This document shows, one piece after another, positions 11,187 through 22,264 of a stretch of DNA of 64,000 bases. The notes under the pieces are model-generated. The model had not been told where the DNA came from. It was given only the letters and a program-made list of their open reading frames with translations, and made no database searches. The DNA is from Corticium candelabrum (Eukaryota > Porifera > Homoscleromorpha > Homosclerophorida > Plakinidae). Where the stretch lies: positions 9,364,306-9,428,305 of the forward strand of contig NC_085085.1 in NCBI RefSeq assembly GCF_963422355.1, given 5' to 3'. The position numbers were made by a program, and so were the translations under genes. How positions within the stretch are numbered: position 1 is the stretch's first letter; every line of letters begins with the position of its first letter.

Positions 11187-12530
11187 ATGCCACACCTCTT
11201 CTCTAAAAAAGGTATGAGCTAGAAGTGCGAATGATTAGACAATGCAGAACGAAGGTTTTCTAATAAATGATGTATGAGTTGTGTAGCTATAATGGTCCTC
11301 AGCGGCCAGGTTTTGGAGCCTCACTTCTAGTAATTACTAGTTATTATTAATTAGATGAACTAACTGTAGTCATCATGGATGTTTGATGTATCGGCTATAG
11401 TAATTTGATTAGCATATGCATGTAACATAAATTGTCAGTACGGCTTCTACAGTGTTGCCCTGTTGTACAACCTCGACACTAGACACCATCACGTGATCTA
11501 ACCCCGTTGATATTCTCGCGTGGAAGGACCACCGAAAGCTATAGCGACGAGACTACTGTCGACAACATGTACAGACACGTACTCTTTCGACCGCTGACTA
11601 CATGCGCAGCAACTCAGAGACGTCACGTCTCTCTAATGAGACAAAGGAGACAAAGGTGAGCTAGTGGAAGTCGGCGAAATTTGTAGCTTCGTGCAGAGCT
11701 GTCTTCGCGTCCGCTTTGTGCATGTTCTTCTGTATACGTATTACACGGCTACGGTAGTAGTACCTCTAGAGATCAAATTCTAGCTATATATGTTGGATGA
11801 GGACTGTCGCATCAAACAACGGGGCCAGTTGCTCTACAGTTCAACGGGATCGATGCTCGCAGTCTTAGGTGATTTAACCTCGCGGAAAGTCAGTTGACGA
11901 CAACAGGTGTCAGAGCAAAACATGCATGTACGTCGGCGTATCAATAAGTATGCTGAGTGAGCCTATCAGTATCCAGTTTCATTGTGCATGGGTGCATTTG
12001 ATTGGGTTCTTCCAAAATAGTCGAATGTTTCAGGTATGTGATAATGCTTCCTCTAGGCTTTTTCAGCCGCTGCATGAGACTGCTGACTATTCCGAAAAAA
12101 GGATAACCTTATCGAACCGATTGTCCAATTCTGGAAGGGACATGCAGCAAGTAGTTGGAAATGATCTGATATAGAGAGTGGTCAAGAGTACACTGAAAGC
12201 TGTGATTCAGTGGCCATTCTAGGTTAGACGCTCTTTGAGGCTAGAATTATTCTTTTAGGTTCTGAACGAAACGTCTTCCAGACACCTAATTATTTTTAGA
12301 TCTCGTAGTAGTAATTGGACGGTTCAATCTGCTTCATTAATTAGTTCTCTGCTCAACTGTTACGTGATGGTAGTGAAGTGATAGTAGTGATAGCGGTTGC
12401 CTAGACCATCTACGTGTATTAGCCAGTTACATTCAGTTTTCAATCCCATCAGATATCTGACCCTGTTTGTGCTAGCTGTGCCATGCCACTTTAGTACTAC
12501 CATTATATTGATTCGTGATGCAAACTCTGC
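11187..12530. repeat. Segmental duplication, copy 2 (5' region of gene B)
   Basis: Diverged direct copy of 4127-5460, offset by about 7.0 kb. Its left breakpoint abuts the GH3 pseudogene. It provides the promoter, exon 1 and the first part of intron 1 of gene B, and lacks the TTAGGG tract of copy 1. Confidence 0.85.
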
Positions 12531-15500
12531 ATGGTCTTCCACAATTTCAAGTAGTCAGAGGGCAAAATTATTTTTTGAAGTCTCTACTTAGGGAGCGCCC
12601 GAATTACGGCATATGCACTTCGCATGTTTAATACGAGCAATTTTATCGTAAGTTATTTATTTATTCGCCGTCTTGTGCCTTTGGCATCACTACGCACATA
12701 TTTTTGTATAAGCGTAGTGTACATTATTAATTACTAAGCCATTCCAATTAATTAACTTAAATACGAATTTAACTATATAAATGGAATAGGTTTATGTATT
12801 TGCGTTTGTCACTAAGGCTGTGTCTCCACTTGTTGCTCTTTAAACATGTTTAACGTTAAACACGTTTAGACTCTAAACATGTTTAGTTGACAGCGTCTCC
12901 ACTTGTCCATTTATTTTGGGCTATTAAAAAAATTATCCGGGACTTTGTTGTACCGCGCAAATTCGTTTTTTGTGCACCAGACAATCGGAGATCGTCTTCT
13001 GGTCGTCTGAAGGACAATCAGAGACACACAAGTCTCTGTATTCGCCGAAATCGCTCTCTCCTGACATTCAGCATCAGTCTACGCACTCTCTGACATTGCG
13101 TAATTCTGTCCTCTTCCAATATTCTTCAAAGAAAAACAAAGAACAGTGTGAAAGAACTAACGACCATTGTCGTGGAACGCGCGTTACTATCACATGACCG
13201 TTAAACCTAAACCACTTTTGTTAAACTACCTCTTAAACATGTTTAGCAAGAGCTGTTTAGGTTTACAGTTAAACAGGTTTAATGCTAGTGGAGACGCGTT
13301 ATTCTTAAACATCTTTAGACTTAAACAGGTTGTAAACATGTTTAAGCCCTAGTGGAGACGCGCCGTAAGCCAGCTAATCGAATGTTTAATATTGACACAA
13401 TTAGTAATTGTAAATGACAGCATAGTAAAACAAGTTGCTTCACAGAGTAAAGTGCACTTTAGGACATGCCTAGACATTTATAAGAAGACGTCAAATATAA
13501 ATCAATTTTTAAATTAAGTTTGTGTTAAGTTAATCTAACTTCACAATATTGCGTTCACAAACTTGATGCGTTCTGTAATATTACTATATATATGTTAACG
13601 CATGGTAGGGAGACGATATCCAGTTTATTGACCGAGGTCTTGAGGGGCTTTCTCCTCGATAATTAGCCTCGGCTTTGCCTCGGCTAGTTATCTCGGGAAG
13701 CCCCTCAAGACCTCGGTCAATAAACTGGATATCGTCGACCCTACCATGCATTAACCTATTTGTTGCATGTTTAACATCCTACTGTAATTAGAGTTCATAG
13801 ATTATTCAAGTTGAATTAGAGTGGTTGTGTATTGCAATGACAGCTAGAGTTTTATGTCAAACAACCACATTTTGACAGCTGTGAAGTGTTGTTGACATGC
13901 ACGTCAGCCCCATAAGGCCACGTGCTCAAACGTATTAGTACAGTACAGTATCCACGTGTTTTGCCAGCGTGATGTCGGATTGGAAGAAGACCGTAATAAT
14001 GACCAGGACGACGACTTTCAGCCGCCAACAAAGATGAGACGCATTGGTTCCAAAGAGCTTACCACTAGTACTAGCCAGCTTGACAGCAGATTTGCTGAAA
14101 AGACGAGTACGGACAAAGTACAGGAGTACAGCAAGGGTACGGTTTGCAAGAACACGACTGCCTGCAACAGTTGGGTGATGCAAACATTTGAAGGTACCGA
14201 CAGACAGACTTTCTCTCAACGAAGGATTCACATCTAGATGCAGCAAAAACCACAGACGAATTGTCAAAAAGCCTGTTACAGTTACGTTGAGCACGGATCC
14301 AAAAATCATAGTGGTGGACTAAGTGATTTACGGCATCCAAACAAAAAGGCACAAGGTAAATTATAGTCAAACTCCGACGTGACTCTGTAAGGAAATACCA
14401 TTTTATGGTTTGAGGTTCATCAGATACGCTAATGAAGAAGCTGGTGACCGTTGCCACGTAAAAATTTTGGATCTCTACATCTAGGTAAGTTGCCAGCAGG
14501 ATTTTCTCGAGAAGCGTTCTATTATATATATTTGTTCTCTACACCTTCATTTGGTCCTTGGTATTCAAAACAAGTAATCGGTCATAACACTTTGGCTACA
14601 ATGATGAAAGTGATGACAGCTGAAGCTGGTCTTCCAGTTCGAACCAATCACGCTCTTCGAGCTTCTAGTGCGACAACGCTGTTTCAAGTGGGAGTTCCTG
14701 AACATGTCATTCAAGGCAGAACCGCCCACAAAACCCTGCAAGCACTGAAACAATACCAAGAGCCATCTGAATTGCGGCAAATGGCAGCGTGCAAAGTTTT
14801 GGATAATGGCCATGCACACACAGATTACACTGACGTAAAAGTCAAGGAGTCCGGAGAGACAACGGAACAGGCAGATGAGCTCAAGTAGTCCAGGTTGAAC
14901 AGCCGTCAGAAACGGGAAGAGAGAATCCGGCGCCATTTGTCATTTCTGACTGCGTCTTTACAAACTGTAGTACTGTGAACATTATTATTGGTAAAGAATA
15001 AGCTTGCAATCTAAAATAGGTATGCCCATGTATTGAGTGCTATTTGGTTTTCGTTTTTGCTATTTTTCGTTAAGTTAGTTGTGTTTTATGTCAGTAAGCA
15101 GTATACAGATATTGACCAGTCAATAAACGTTTATTGACCGGTAAATATACAACATGCGGTTGGGTTGCTATGGTAGGAGTGTAATATAACGAGAAAAAGA
15201 ATCATAGCAACGGCGAAATAACACCCAAACATGCAACAAATAGATATATTATTGCCTATACCATTTGTAGCAGTCATTCTTTTGTTTTGTTGTCGTTTCA
15301 CTTATGATTTCTTTAAATTTGTATGTCAGTTGTCGTATATCAACCACAACAATAATCTAATTAATTACCTAAAACTACAGGAACTCTAACACAACTCTCA
15401 AGGATATAAATAACGCAAGTTACTTTATTGCATTGATAATTTAACTTAGCCTGAAATCTGCAGCGTTATGGTAACTACAGTATGTGAGCAATTATGTAGC

Positions 15501-18415
15501 CAGAAACCGTTTCCGGCTTCGCCATCTTGTAAAAATTTGCAGCTACTGCGCATACGCGGAAAAACGGTGCTTTTAAAATGTGTCATTATGATTTACAATT
15601 AAATACGTACAATATTTGTTTTTTAACGAAGACCGCATAAGCTCTAGAACGATACCGGCAATTATTAGTGCAAGGTACCTGAGGTCTCGAGACAGTCTCT
15701 TTTCTCGTCGTTTGCAAGCGGTTCTTCTTGGCAACTTTAGGAAACGTGGTCGCAAATACAATTCTAAGTGGTGTCTTATCTAGAAACTCTGATGTCACGT
15801 TCACTGGACCAGGAGACTTGAAATTTCGGTTGCTACGACAATCTGACTTGAAAGACGTTCAAAACATCTGTGATAGTCTCTACAAACATGATATAGTCCC
15901 ATTAGTGTTTGAGAATCTTTCGAGTTACAATTCTGTTTACGCTATTGGAGCCGAACTAAATGGACGTGTGGTAAGTGAAATTATATAGAATTTCCAAATT
16001 GTAAACACACCAGTGAAGCATATAATATGAGATAGAATGTTGTTTTATATGCATGTTCGATGCACACAATTATTATGTTGCACGATTCATTGCACTAATA
16101 AAATCTTTACATTTATATACGTCTCAAACGAAACAAGTCTACCAGGTAAGACTAAAGTCAAATGTTCACAATTGCATAATGAATTTGCAAACGATGGGTG
16201 TCATACGTCGACAACAACAAAATATAGATGTCATAGCAAAGTTTTTAGTTTTACCTGCTATCAGACGCATAAATATACATGCCAAAATACCTACTCGTCG
16301 TGGTCGTTAATGTGTTTTGAGTACTTCATTGTGCATCTGTATTGCATAATGCTACCAGCATGTTTTCGGGTCACAACAAATTAACGATATTTATGTTATC
16401 ACAAACATTTTGACGAAAATTTAGAAATACTAGTATAGTATACATAGCAAAAATGTCAGTTTTAGCTGGCAAGTCGTGTCTTTAAAGTTAGAAGATGTGA
16501 CAAAGGTTTTGCAGAAATAGCGGATTAGCGTGTAATGATTAAAAATACATTTGCACGGCTCTGCATATACGAGAAGGTTATCGTGAAACGTTTTACTAGA
16601 TAGTGACTCAAAGCAAATCGTCAAATCTATACGCTTTCTAAAACGTGACGTATCTGGGCACATAGATTATTATAATACATCTGAGAAAAGCAGAAAAGCA
16701 TACTCAAAGAAAAGCATACTCAAGTTAAGTCAATAATGGTTAATGAACGAATTCCTGACGTTTTTAGAAGGAATTCTCAGACGACGTAAGTGCTGTCCCG
16801 AACGTCCATACAAGAGCATCTTCCGAACGTCAATGCAAGAGCATCTTTCTTGCAAGACAGTGACGCGGCTTCACCGTAAAAGTTGTACTTTATTGAACTT
16901 GCAAAGCAGCTATTGAAGCGTAACTGATGTGCATAGACGAGGAAGCGTGAGGGCAATGCATGCGAACACGCGCCTTTTCAACATTTCTAGATCTGATTAT
17001 TGCTCACTGTGGCTAATAGAACTCCGAGAAGCTGCCAAGTGACCCACATACATACATGACTTAGTAGACTTATTAAGACATAAACATACTGTGTTATTAT
17101 TTTTGCTTTTCAACGCTGTCTTGCAAGCATGCAAATACTGTATCAATGAAGCATAACTTGTACACACTAATTATTATTGTTTAGTGCAGCCAAGCCATGT
17201 GCACGACTTCGCAGGAAAACTAGTGCCCATCTCTCACAACTATAGTTTCTTAGTCTTACACTTTAATCTTAATATAATGTTTGCCATTGTGGCAGTCGCC
17301 CATTCGCCCATTCGCACAGACACATATCTACTATAACTGTTATTACTATAGACAATCGATACGTTATGTTTGTTTATATGTAGTGTGCATGTGTAGTAGA
17401 CTAAAACAATACCATCTGATATTGTAAAGTATCTACTGACGAAATAATGCGCAGTGCGTAACCACTACAGTTAGTTGTGGTAGTGTCTGTATTTGCCCCG
17501 TCATGGAATATGTTTAGTTTAGCTAACTAAAACGTTTGTTGACAGATACATGTAATGATGCAAGCAGTGCAAGATTATGGCAGATCAATGTATTGTTTTG
17601 GAGCACGTACTCATGCCGACTTTCAGGGAAGAGGAAATACAAAATTGTTCATTATTGAATCAATAAAAAAATTGGTAATCGACCGATTTGAACCAGATGT
17701 TCGTACATTAAGAGCATGGACATTACCGGAGTCAATTGGCGCAACCAAATTCCTTACTTATAATAGATTCAAAAAAGTGTATTGTTATCAAGCGTCACAC
17801 TATCGACACCAGCAACTGTCCAAAGCTAAAGAAAAGCTAGAAAATTATATTAACATTATTGAGGCAAAATGTGACGTAGTATCAATCAAAGACGCGCCCG
17901 CATCAAATTTGATTTCTTCGACCGCTAAAGTTTCACGAAGTGACTGTGATCTAGAGATTATTGACAGTCCTCTTTTGCCTGCTGGAGTGTTTGCTCATTC
18001 TGATTGCGTCTATTCAGCTACAAGAAACAATCTCAAAATGTTACAAACGTTGGGCTATCGAATATTCGTATCTGGAGATACAAAAGGTCAATGGAAACCG
18101 CAAGCGTTGGCGTATGGAAAAGCGGTAAATTATTCAATACTTCCCACGTGGTGTTGTACAGTGACAGGAGATGAAAGCGATTATGCTCTCGTTCTTTTGC
18201 TCAAGCAAGCTCTCTTGGCTGTTGCTTCTGCGATCGAATGTTATGGAAAGGCCGAGAATGGTGCAATGCAGTTCATTTGTCATTTCAACAGCTCCAGTTT
18301 CCAGGAAAGGGCAAAAGCTGTATTGTGTGACGCCATTGGATTTGAACCAAGCAATGACACTCCATTTTACGGTAATTATTCCCGCTATGCAATCTATGAG
18401 CTTCCCATTAATTGA
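11567..18415 (+). CDS. GNAT-family acetyltransferase, NAT16/histidine N-acetyltransferase-like (gene B)
   Basis: Predicted exons: 11567-11655, 15784-15970 and 17546-18415, giving 381 residues, with phases 2 and 0 as in gene A. The leader ([20 protein letters not shown]...) again has many Arg and no acidic residue. Domain markers are LKFRLLRQSDLKDVQNICDS, GAELNGRV at the exon 2 end, then FGARTHADFQGRGNTK for the acetyl-CoA loop and GATKFLTYNRF. The C-terminal half has PAGVFAHSDCVYSATRNNLK and ends [20 protein letters not shown]. Donors are GTGAGC and GTAAGT; acceptors are TTATCTAG and GTTGACAG. Intron 1 is over 4 kb and contains transposon debris on both strands. The frame is clean throughout, so the gene looks functional. 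Substrate and localisation are inferred only. Confidence 0.82.
12817..13366. mobile_element. TIR element with AAACATGTTT palindromes (non-autonomous)
   Basis: The left end reads GGCTGTGTCTCCACTTG and the right end, reverse-complemented, reads CGGCGCGTCTCCACTAG. TAAG flanks both ends and may be the target duplication. Just inside each end sit clusters of the palindrome AAACATGTTT and variants such as TTAAACAGGTTTA. No transposase is encoded. The superfamily is not assigned. Confidence 0.75.
13594..13755. mobile_element. Palindromic MITE, about 162 bp
   Basis: The arms GTTAACGCATGGTAGGG and CCCTACCATGCATTAAC are the ends of a nearly complete hairpin. The stem continues through CCAGTTTATTGACCGAGGTC and CTTGAGGGGCTT into an imperfect centre (CCTCGATAATTAGCCTCGG facing CCTCGGCTAGTTATCTCGGG). 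There is no coding capacity. Confidence 0.85.
13956..14888 (+). pseudogene. Decayed tyrosine recombinase (Crypton/DUF3504-like)
   Basis: The C-terminal part (about 14550-14888) reads VIGHNTLATMMKVMTAEAGL, then TNHALRASSATTLFQVGVPE, HVIQGRTAHKTLQALKQYQ. This is the H-x-x-R ... G-x-T-x-H-x-x-x-x-x-x-x-Y core of eukaryotic tyrosine recombinases; the usual TGH is TAH here. The N-terminal part (13956-14237) reads RFAEKTSTDKVQEYSKGTV, CKNT...W, like the SAM-like arm-binding region of the same proteins. Stop codons and frameshifts separate the two parts and much of the middle is missing, so it is inactive. It lies in intron 1 of gene B, sense-oriented. An inverted pair (CTATTTGTTGCATGTT at 13756, AACATGCAACAAATAG near 15229) brackets it and may mark the original element. 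Confidence 0.75.
15124..15143. repeat. Perfect palindrome GTCAATAAAC/GTTTATTGAC region
   Basis: A perfect 20-bp palindrome whose half site resembles the TTTATTGACC stem of the 162-bp MITE at 13594-13755. It may be a remnant of the same family at the other side of the tyrosine recombinase fragment. Coordinates are approximate by a few bases. Confidence 0.55.
15971..17545. other. Intron 2 of gene B
   Basis: AT-rich intron with no recognised element. Its last 145 bases (from about 17400) are also present upstream of the third gene copy at 27029, so that copy arose by DNA duplication and not by reverse transcription of a spliced mRNA. Confidence 0.7.
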
Positions 18416-18562
18416 TTTTTCAAAAACGAAGTTGATCTTCTTTGTTCCATTACCGCAATTTTTATGTAGAGTTCTGTTGCAGATAGTTATCAATAGCGGA
18501 GCATTTTAAATAAATATGAATATGTTTTGCTCATTGTTTGTTGGTTCACATTTTTCTGTAAT

Positions 18563-19530
18563 AGGTAAAAACCCGAAAATAACGGGTAATAATCCGGAAA
18601 ATGTCCCACTAGCATCACAGCTACTTCTTCTACACTTATAGATGCAATTCTAGTTACTGCCCATTATTTTTCACCGAAACATCATCTTTGGATTCAAGCA
18701 GTCCGTCAGCCAAGGCTTGGTATTGTGGGAGCGGGGCTAGATTTTACTTAATATCCGGGAGCTTTCCGCCTTTATAGGCGTGGTTGCGTTTGGAAATCTT
18801 TTGGAAAGAAGGATACTAGAGAGAAGATCACTGTCTGTAGAAGATGTCAACGTAAGTGACAACATGCGTATTTGAGACTAATCACATGGTAGCGTCTCGC
18901 TAGTTTTTGAGCACACTGCCGTCTCTTGGCGTTTTTCCACCAACAACATAGTAAATTGTAAAGAAGGCATGTGATCGCGTTTTACTGCACTCTAAAATCT
19001 CGTGTGCATCTGCGAACACGTGAGTTTTCTGACTCCAAACTTGACGCACTGTGTGGTAATGGGAGTAAGATAAATCGTAACGTAGAAACAGCGATTCAGC
19101 GCCTCAGCAGTCTTATAAGGTGGGATATCACTTCTCTGTTGAGATTTCTTTGCGCTGAGCTGTTTTTACGATATTTATTTACTTCTTTGTAATATTATTT
19201 CATAATGTTCGCGTGTTCTGTTCTTCTGTAACTCTATCAAATTGATTTCGAGTTTGCTGATAGTTGTGTAAGTGTTTTGATTATGTCTATCGCATCACCA
19301 CAGTAATGCAGTAACACACAACACACAACACACAGCTACGGAGTCGTAGCTAGCCAATTGGATTGATGTTGAAGAGGTGTACAGGCTTAATTAACTGTTT
19401 CAATTTTTCATGCATTACGTACTATACATCTAATATGGGAAAGAGAAAAAGTGTGGCACCACTGCAGAGAGATCCATAAAATTGAGAAAATTGAAAGAAT
19501 GAAGAGTTGAAACAGTGGGTAGTATCTGCT
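18563..19530. other. Spacer downstream of gene B, nothing certain
   Basis: A short ATG followed by a perfect donor (ATGTCAAC then GTAAGTG near 18843) could be a tiny first exon, but no following exon was found. The rest is unremarkable. Confidence 0.35.
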
Positions 19531-19531
19531 C

Positions 19532-19987
19532 TTGAAATCAAATCAACCCAAATCTTGCTTGTGTCACAAATATAAACAATCTGTCAGAAGGCACTGGATG
19601 ACCAGACATATAGATGAATCTGGCAGTTCAACAAAAGTCTCTAGTGCCAAGAAAACAAAAATTTGGGTGATCAGGATGTGGAGTCAAGCCAACTTGCAAG
19701 AGATTGTTGTCAGCGATCTAAGCTTGTCAGGAAGGATGATTCAGTCAGGCCAGTTGAGAGTAGTTTGGAAAACTCCTGAGCATACTGCCTTTATTGAAGA
19801 GAGAGTTGCATGGCTAAGCCAAGGATGTACATGCAAGACATGATGTCAGATGAAACGTTGTCAATGTGCAAAGAAGGAGCATCATTGTGATCCTGGATGC
19901 CGGTGTGTACTATGCACTAATCTCCAGTCTGGATGTTATGAGAGTGATCCCGATGAATTTCAGATGCAAAAAGAAATTGAACTGTAG
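19532..19987 (+). pseudogene. Cys-rich (CXC-like) transposon-type fragment, interrupted
   Basis: The frame reads CHKYKQSVRRHWMTRHID, then KTKIWVIRMWSQANLQEIV, LRVVWKTPEHTAFIEERVAW and LSQGCTCKT, stops at TGA (19841), and continues in the same frame as CQMKRCQCAKKEHHCDPGCR and CVLCTNLQSGCYE. The evenly spaced Cys residues (C-x-C...C...C-x-C...C...C-x-C-x2-C) resemble CXC zinc-binding tails of tesmin type, a tail I associate with repeat-derived proteins in marine invertebrates. No ATG, intron or N-terminal half was found. I infer a decayed mobile-element gene; its family is not identified. Confidence 0.55.
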
Positions 19988-20652
19988 ATAGAATGAGGAA
20001 TAGATTGGAAGAGACTCTGACTAGGGTGAAGACGATGATGATGACAACACAATTTGTGAAGAGTCGGGTCCAGATCTAAAGTTACCAGAAGTAATTGCCA
20101 CTGATGATAGCATTCTTGAGTCTACCACATCCTATTGTCTGGTGTCCAGGAAAGTTTGTGTTGTGTTGCTTGTCACTTTGTCTAATAATCACTCATAGTA
20201 TTAATTATTATCAAAACTTCAATATCACACGAACATAGATTAATCAGAGAGAGAGTCTGTTACTAGAGAAATAGTGGTTATAGGTACTACAAGTATATGC
20301 AAATGAGATCAATTTTTCAATAATTATAAAGGCATGATACTGCAGTTTATTATTAATAGATAGTGCATTAATTGATTAGTTGACTAATTGTAGCACAGTC
20401 ATCACAGTCAGCGCAGTCATCACTGTACTAGAAACTTCAGTAGTCTAATGTGTTGCTGTGATATAGACATGCGTTGTGTATTACATTAGACAATTCTTTT
20501 CAAGACAGATCAACATCTAATTAGTCAGAAGCTTAACAGGAGAATACGCTAGCAAGTAGTTTGACAAGTTGTACAGTATACAGTAGCCTTACATTTGCAG
20601 TCACTGCCGATTCTGGCGTGGCTTTGACGTTAGCATCAGCGGTAATGCAAGC

Positions 20653-20754
20653 TGTGGTAGCATAAATGACGATACTGGTTTTTTGGATGAACATACGCGA
20701 GAGAGACTAGCGTAGTGTGGCACTGAAATAGAACTGTCTGACGAGACCACTACA
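20653..20754 (+). repeat. 5' LTR of the Gypsy element
   Basis: A 102-bp direct repeat of 25027-25129 that starts TGTGG and ends CACTACA. It is unusually short for a Gypsy LTR. Confidence 0.93.
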
Positions 20755-20804
20755 TTGGCGTAGTCGGCAGGATAGAAAAAGGCAAGAAAATTGCAGCAAA
20801 ACGA

Positions 20805-21590
20805 ATGGGAAGACATCCCAAGGAATTTGTCCCCAACTATGGCGGGAACGTGGCGGCCGAATTTGAACTCTGGCTAGAAGACGTCAATGACTACCTAGCT
20901 ATCTGTGCAGCGACTGACCATGAGGAGAAGAAGAGGCTATTCATGAATCTAGCTGGGTTAGACCTGAGACGGATGGTGAAAGGGTTGGTCGTTCCGGCAC
21001 GGCTCAACCAGGAGGATGGCAATGTCGGCGATTCGTATCGGGCTTTGACAGATGCAGTACTCGCTCATTTTCGCCCGATAGTCAAGACGACGTCCGAAAG
21101 GTACAAGTTCCGAAAGCTCATACAATTGGAACACGAGTCCATCACCGCCTTTGTAGGCCGTCTACGATAAGGTAGAGCTTTGTGAGTTGCGTCTGATAAA
21201 TTAGATACTGTTGTCAATGGACAGGTGAGGGATCAGTTAATTGTTGGGTTGCGGGCAGCAGAAATCCGCAAGGAGTTGGTGAAAGTTTCCAATCTTACTT
21301 TAAGTGATCCTATGACTAAGGCAGTGGCGTTAGAGGCTTCTATAACAGCTAGACAGTACGTTATATGACACCAGCAGCTGTGAACCCCTGGCAACGACGC
21401 CCAGTGTGGTGAACAAAATATCTCAATCCAGCAACGGAAAAACTCCCACATGCAGGTACTGTGGGCGAAAACACAGTCGAGGCAAACAGCATTGCCCAGC
21501 TACAGAGGCATAGAGCTCATAGTGTTACAGAACAGAACATTTTGCAGCAGTCTGTGTACAAAAAAAGAAACGGCCAGTAGCTGGGTCCGT
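20805..21590 (+). pseudogene. Gypsy gag (capsid and zinc knuckles), interrupted
   Basis: The capsid-like region starts MGRHPKEFVPNYGGN and runs 121 codons to a TAA at 21168-21170. Capsid-like sequence (DQLIVGLRAAEIRKELVK) resumes downstream. Two zinc knuckles follow from 21451 (CRYCGRKHSRGKQHC, then the remains of a second ending EHFAAVC) but are split by stops. Gag would form the particle and bind RNA; here it is broken. Confidence 0.8.
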
Positions 21591-21639
21591 AGAGGAACAG
21601 ACACCATTTCTATGGAGAGAAGATAAGTCGAATGTAGTC

Positions 21640-21949
21640 TATGGTACTGCCTATACTGTTCAAGCTACGGTAGATTCTAAGGTCTTTACATTGACACTCA
21701 TGGTCAATGGCAAGAAATGTCAAGGCTTACTGGACACAGGAGCAACACCCCCTTATCACCAAGGATATGGTTTCTGACACAAGATCCAGCTCCAACACTC
21801 TTAGGACATATGGTGATAGCAAGATTGAAACATTGGGTGTAGCTGATGTTACAATATCAGCAGAAGACAAATCTTGCAACTGCACATGCTTTGTGGTGCC
21901 AGTTGGAAGCAAGGTACTGTTTGGCCAAGATGTGATTACCCAGTTGTAG
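21640..21949 (+). pseudogene. Gypsy aspartic protease, frameshifted
   Basis: The active-site motif LLDTGAT is readable at about 21727-21747 after LTLMVNGKKCQG. The rest of the fold (PLITKDMVS ... FVVPVGSKVLFGQDVI) is in another frame, so a frameshift lies just after the catalytic loop. Confidence 0.8.
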
Positions 21950-22117
21950 CTACTGTACGGCAGATATCAACGTTGTCAAGACGGATCCTATTGAGATTAG
22001 GCTGGACCCAGAGGCCAGACCAGTAGCAGCGCATTCTAGACGTCACGCTTTCGGTATTTGGAAGGATATTACAAAGGAGCTGAAACAGCTACAGGATGGT
22101 ATCACATATCGGTTGAC

Positions 22118-22215
22118 AAGGAGTAAAATCCCGTCTATGACTATGAGTTGGTCACGGACTCGGTAAAAAGGTTCTTCCATAGACTCCTCATCTCTCCATG
22201 CCCCATCTACAACTC
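22118..22215 (-). repeat. Inverted copy of integrase segment inside the Gypsy element
   Basis: These 98 bases are the reverse complement of 23545-23642 with only a couple of mismatches. The segment sits between protease and reverse transcriptase, where no such sequence belongs. It interrupts the pol frame. Confidence 0.92.
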
Positions 22216-22264
22216 ACGATGACCGTGACCAACTCAATCGAGTCTGTGACAGATTGAGCCAGTT

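Noticed and set aside
18843..18850. Tiny first exon (ATGTCAAC before GTAAGT)
   Set aside because: A good donor, but no downstream exon in phase was found.
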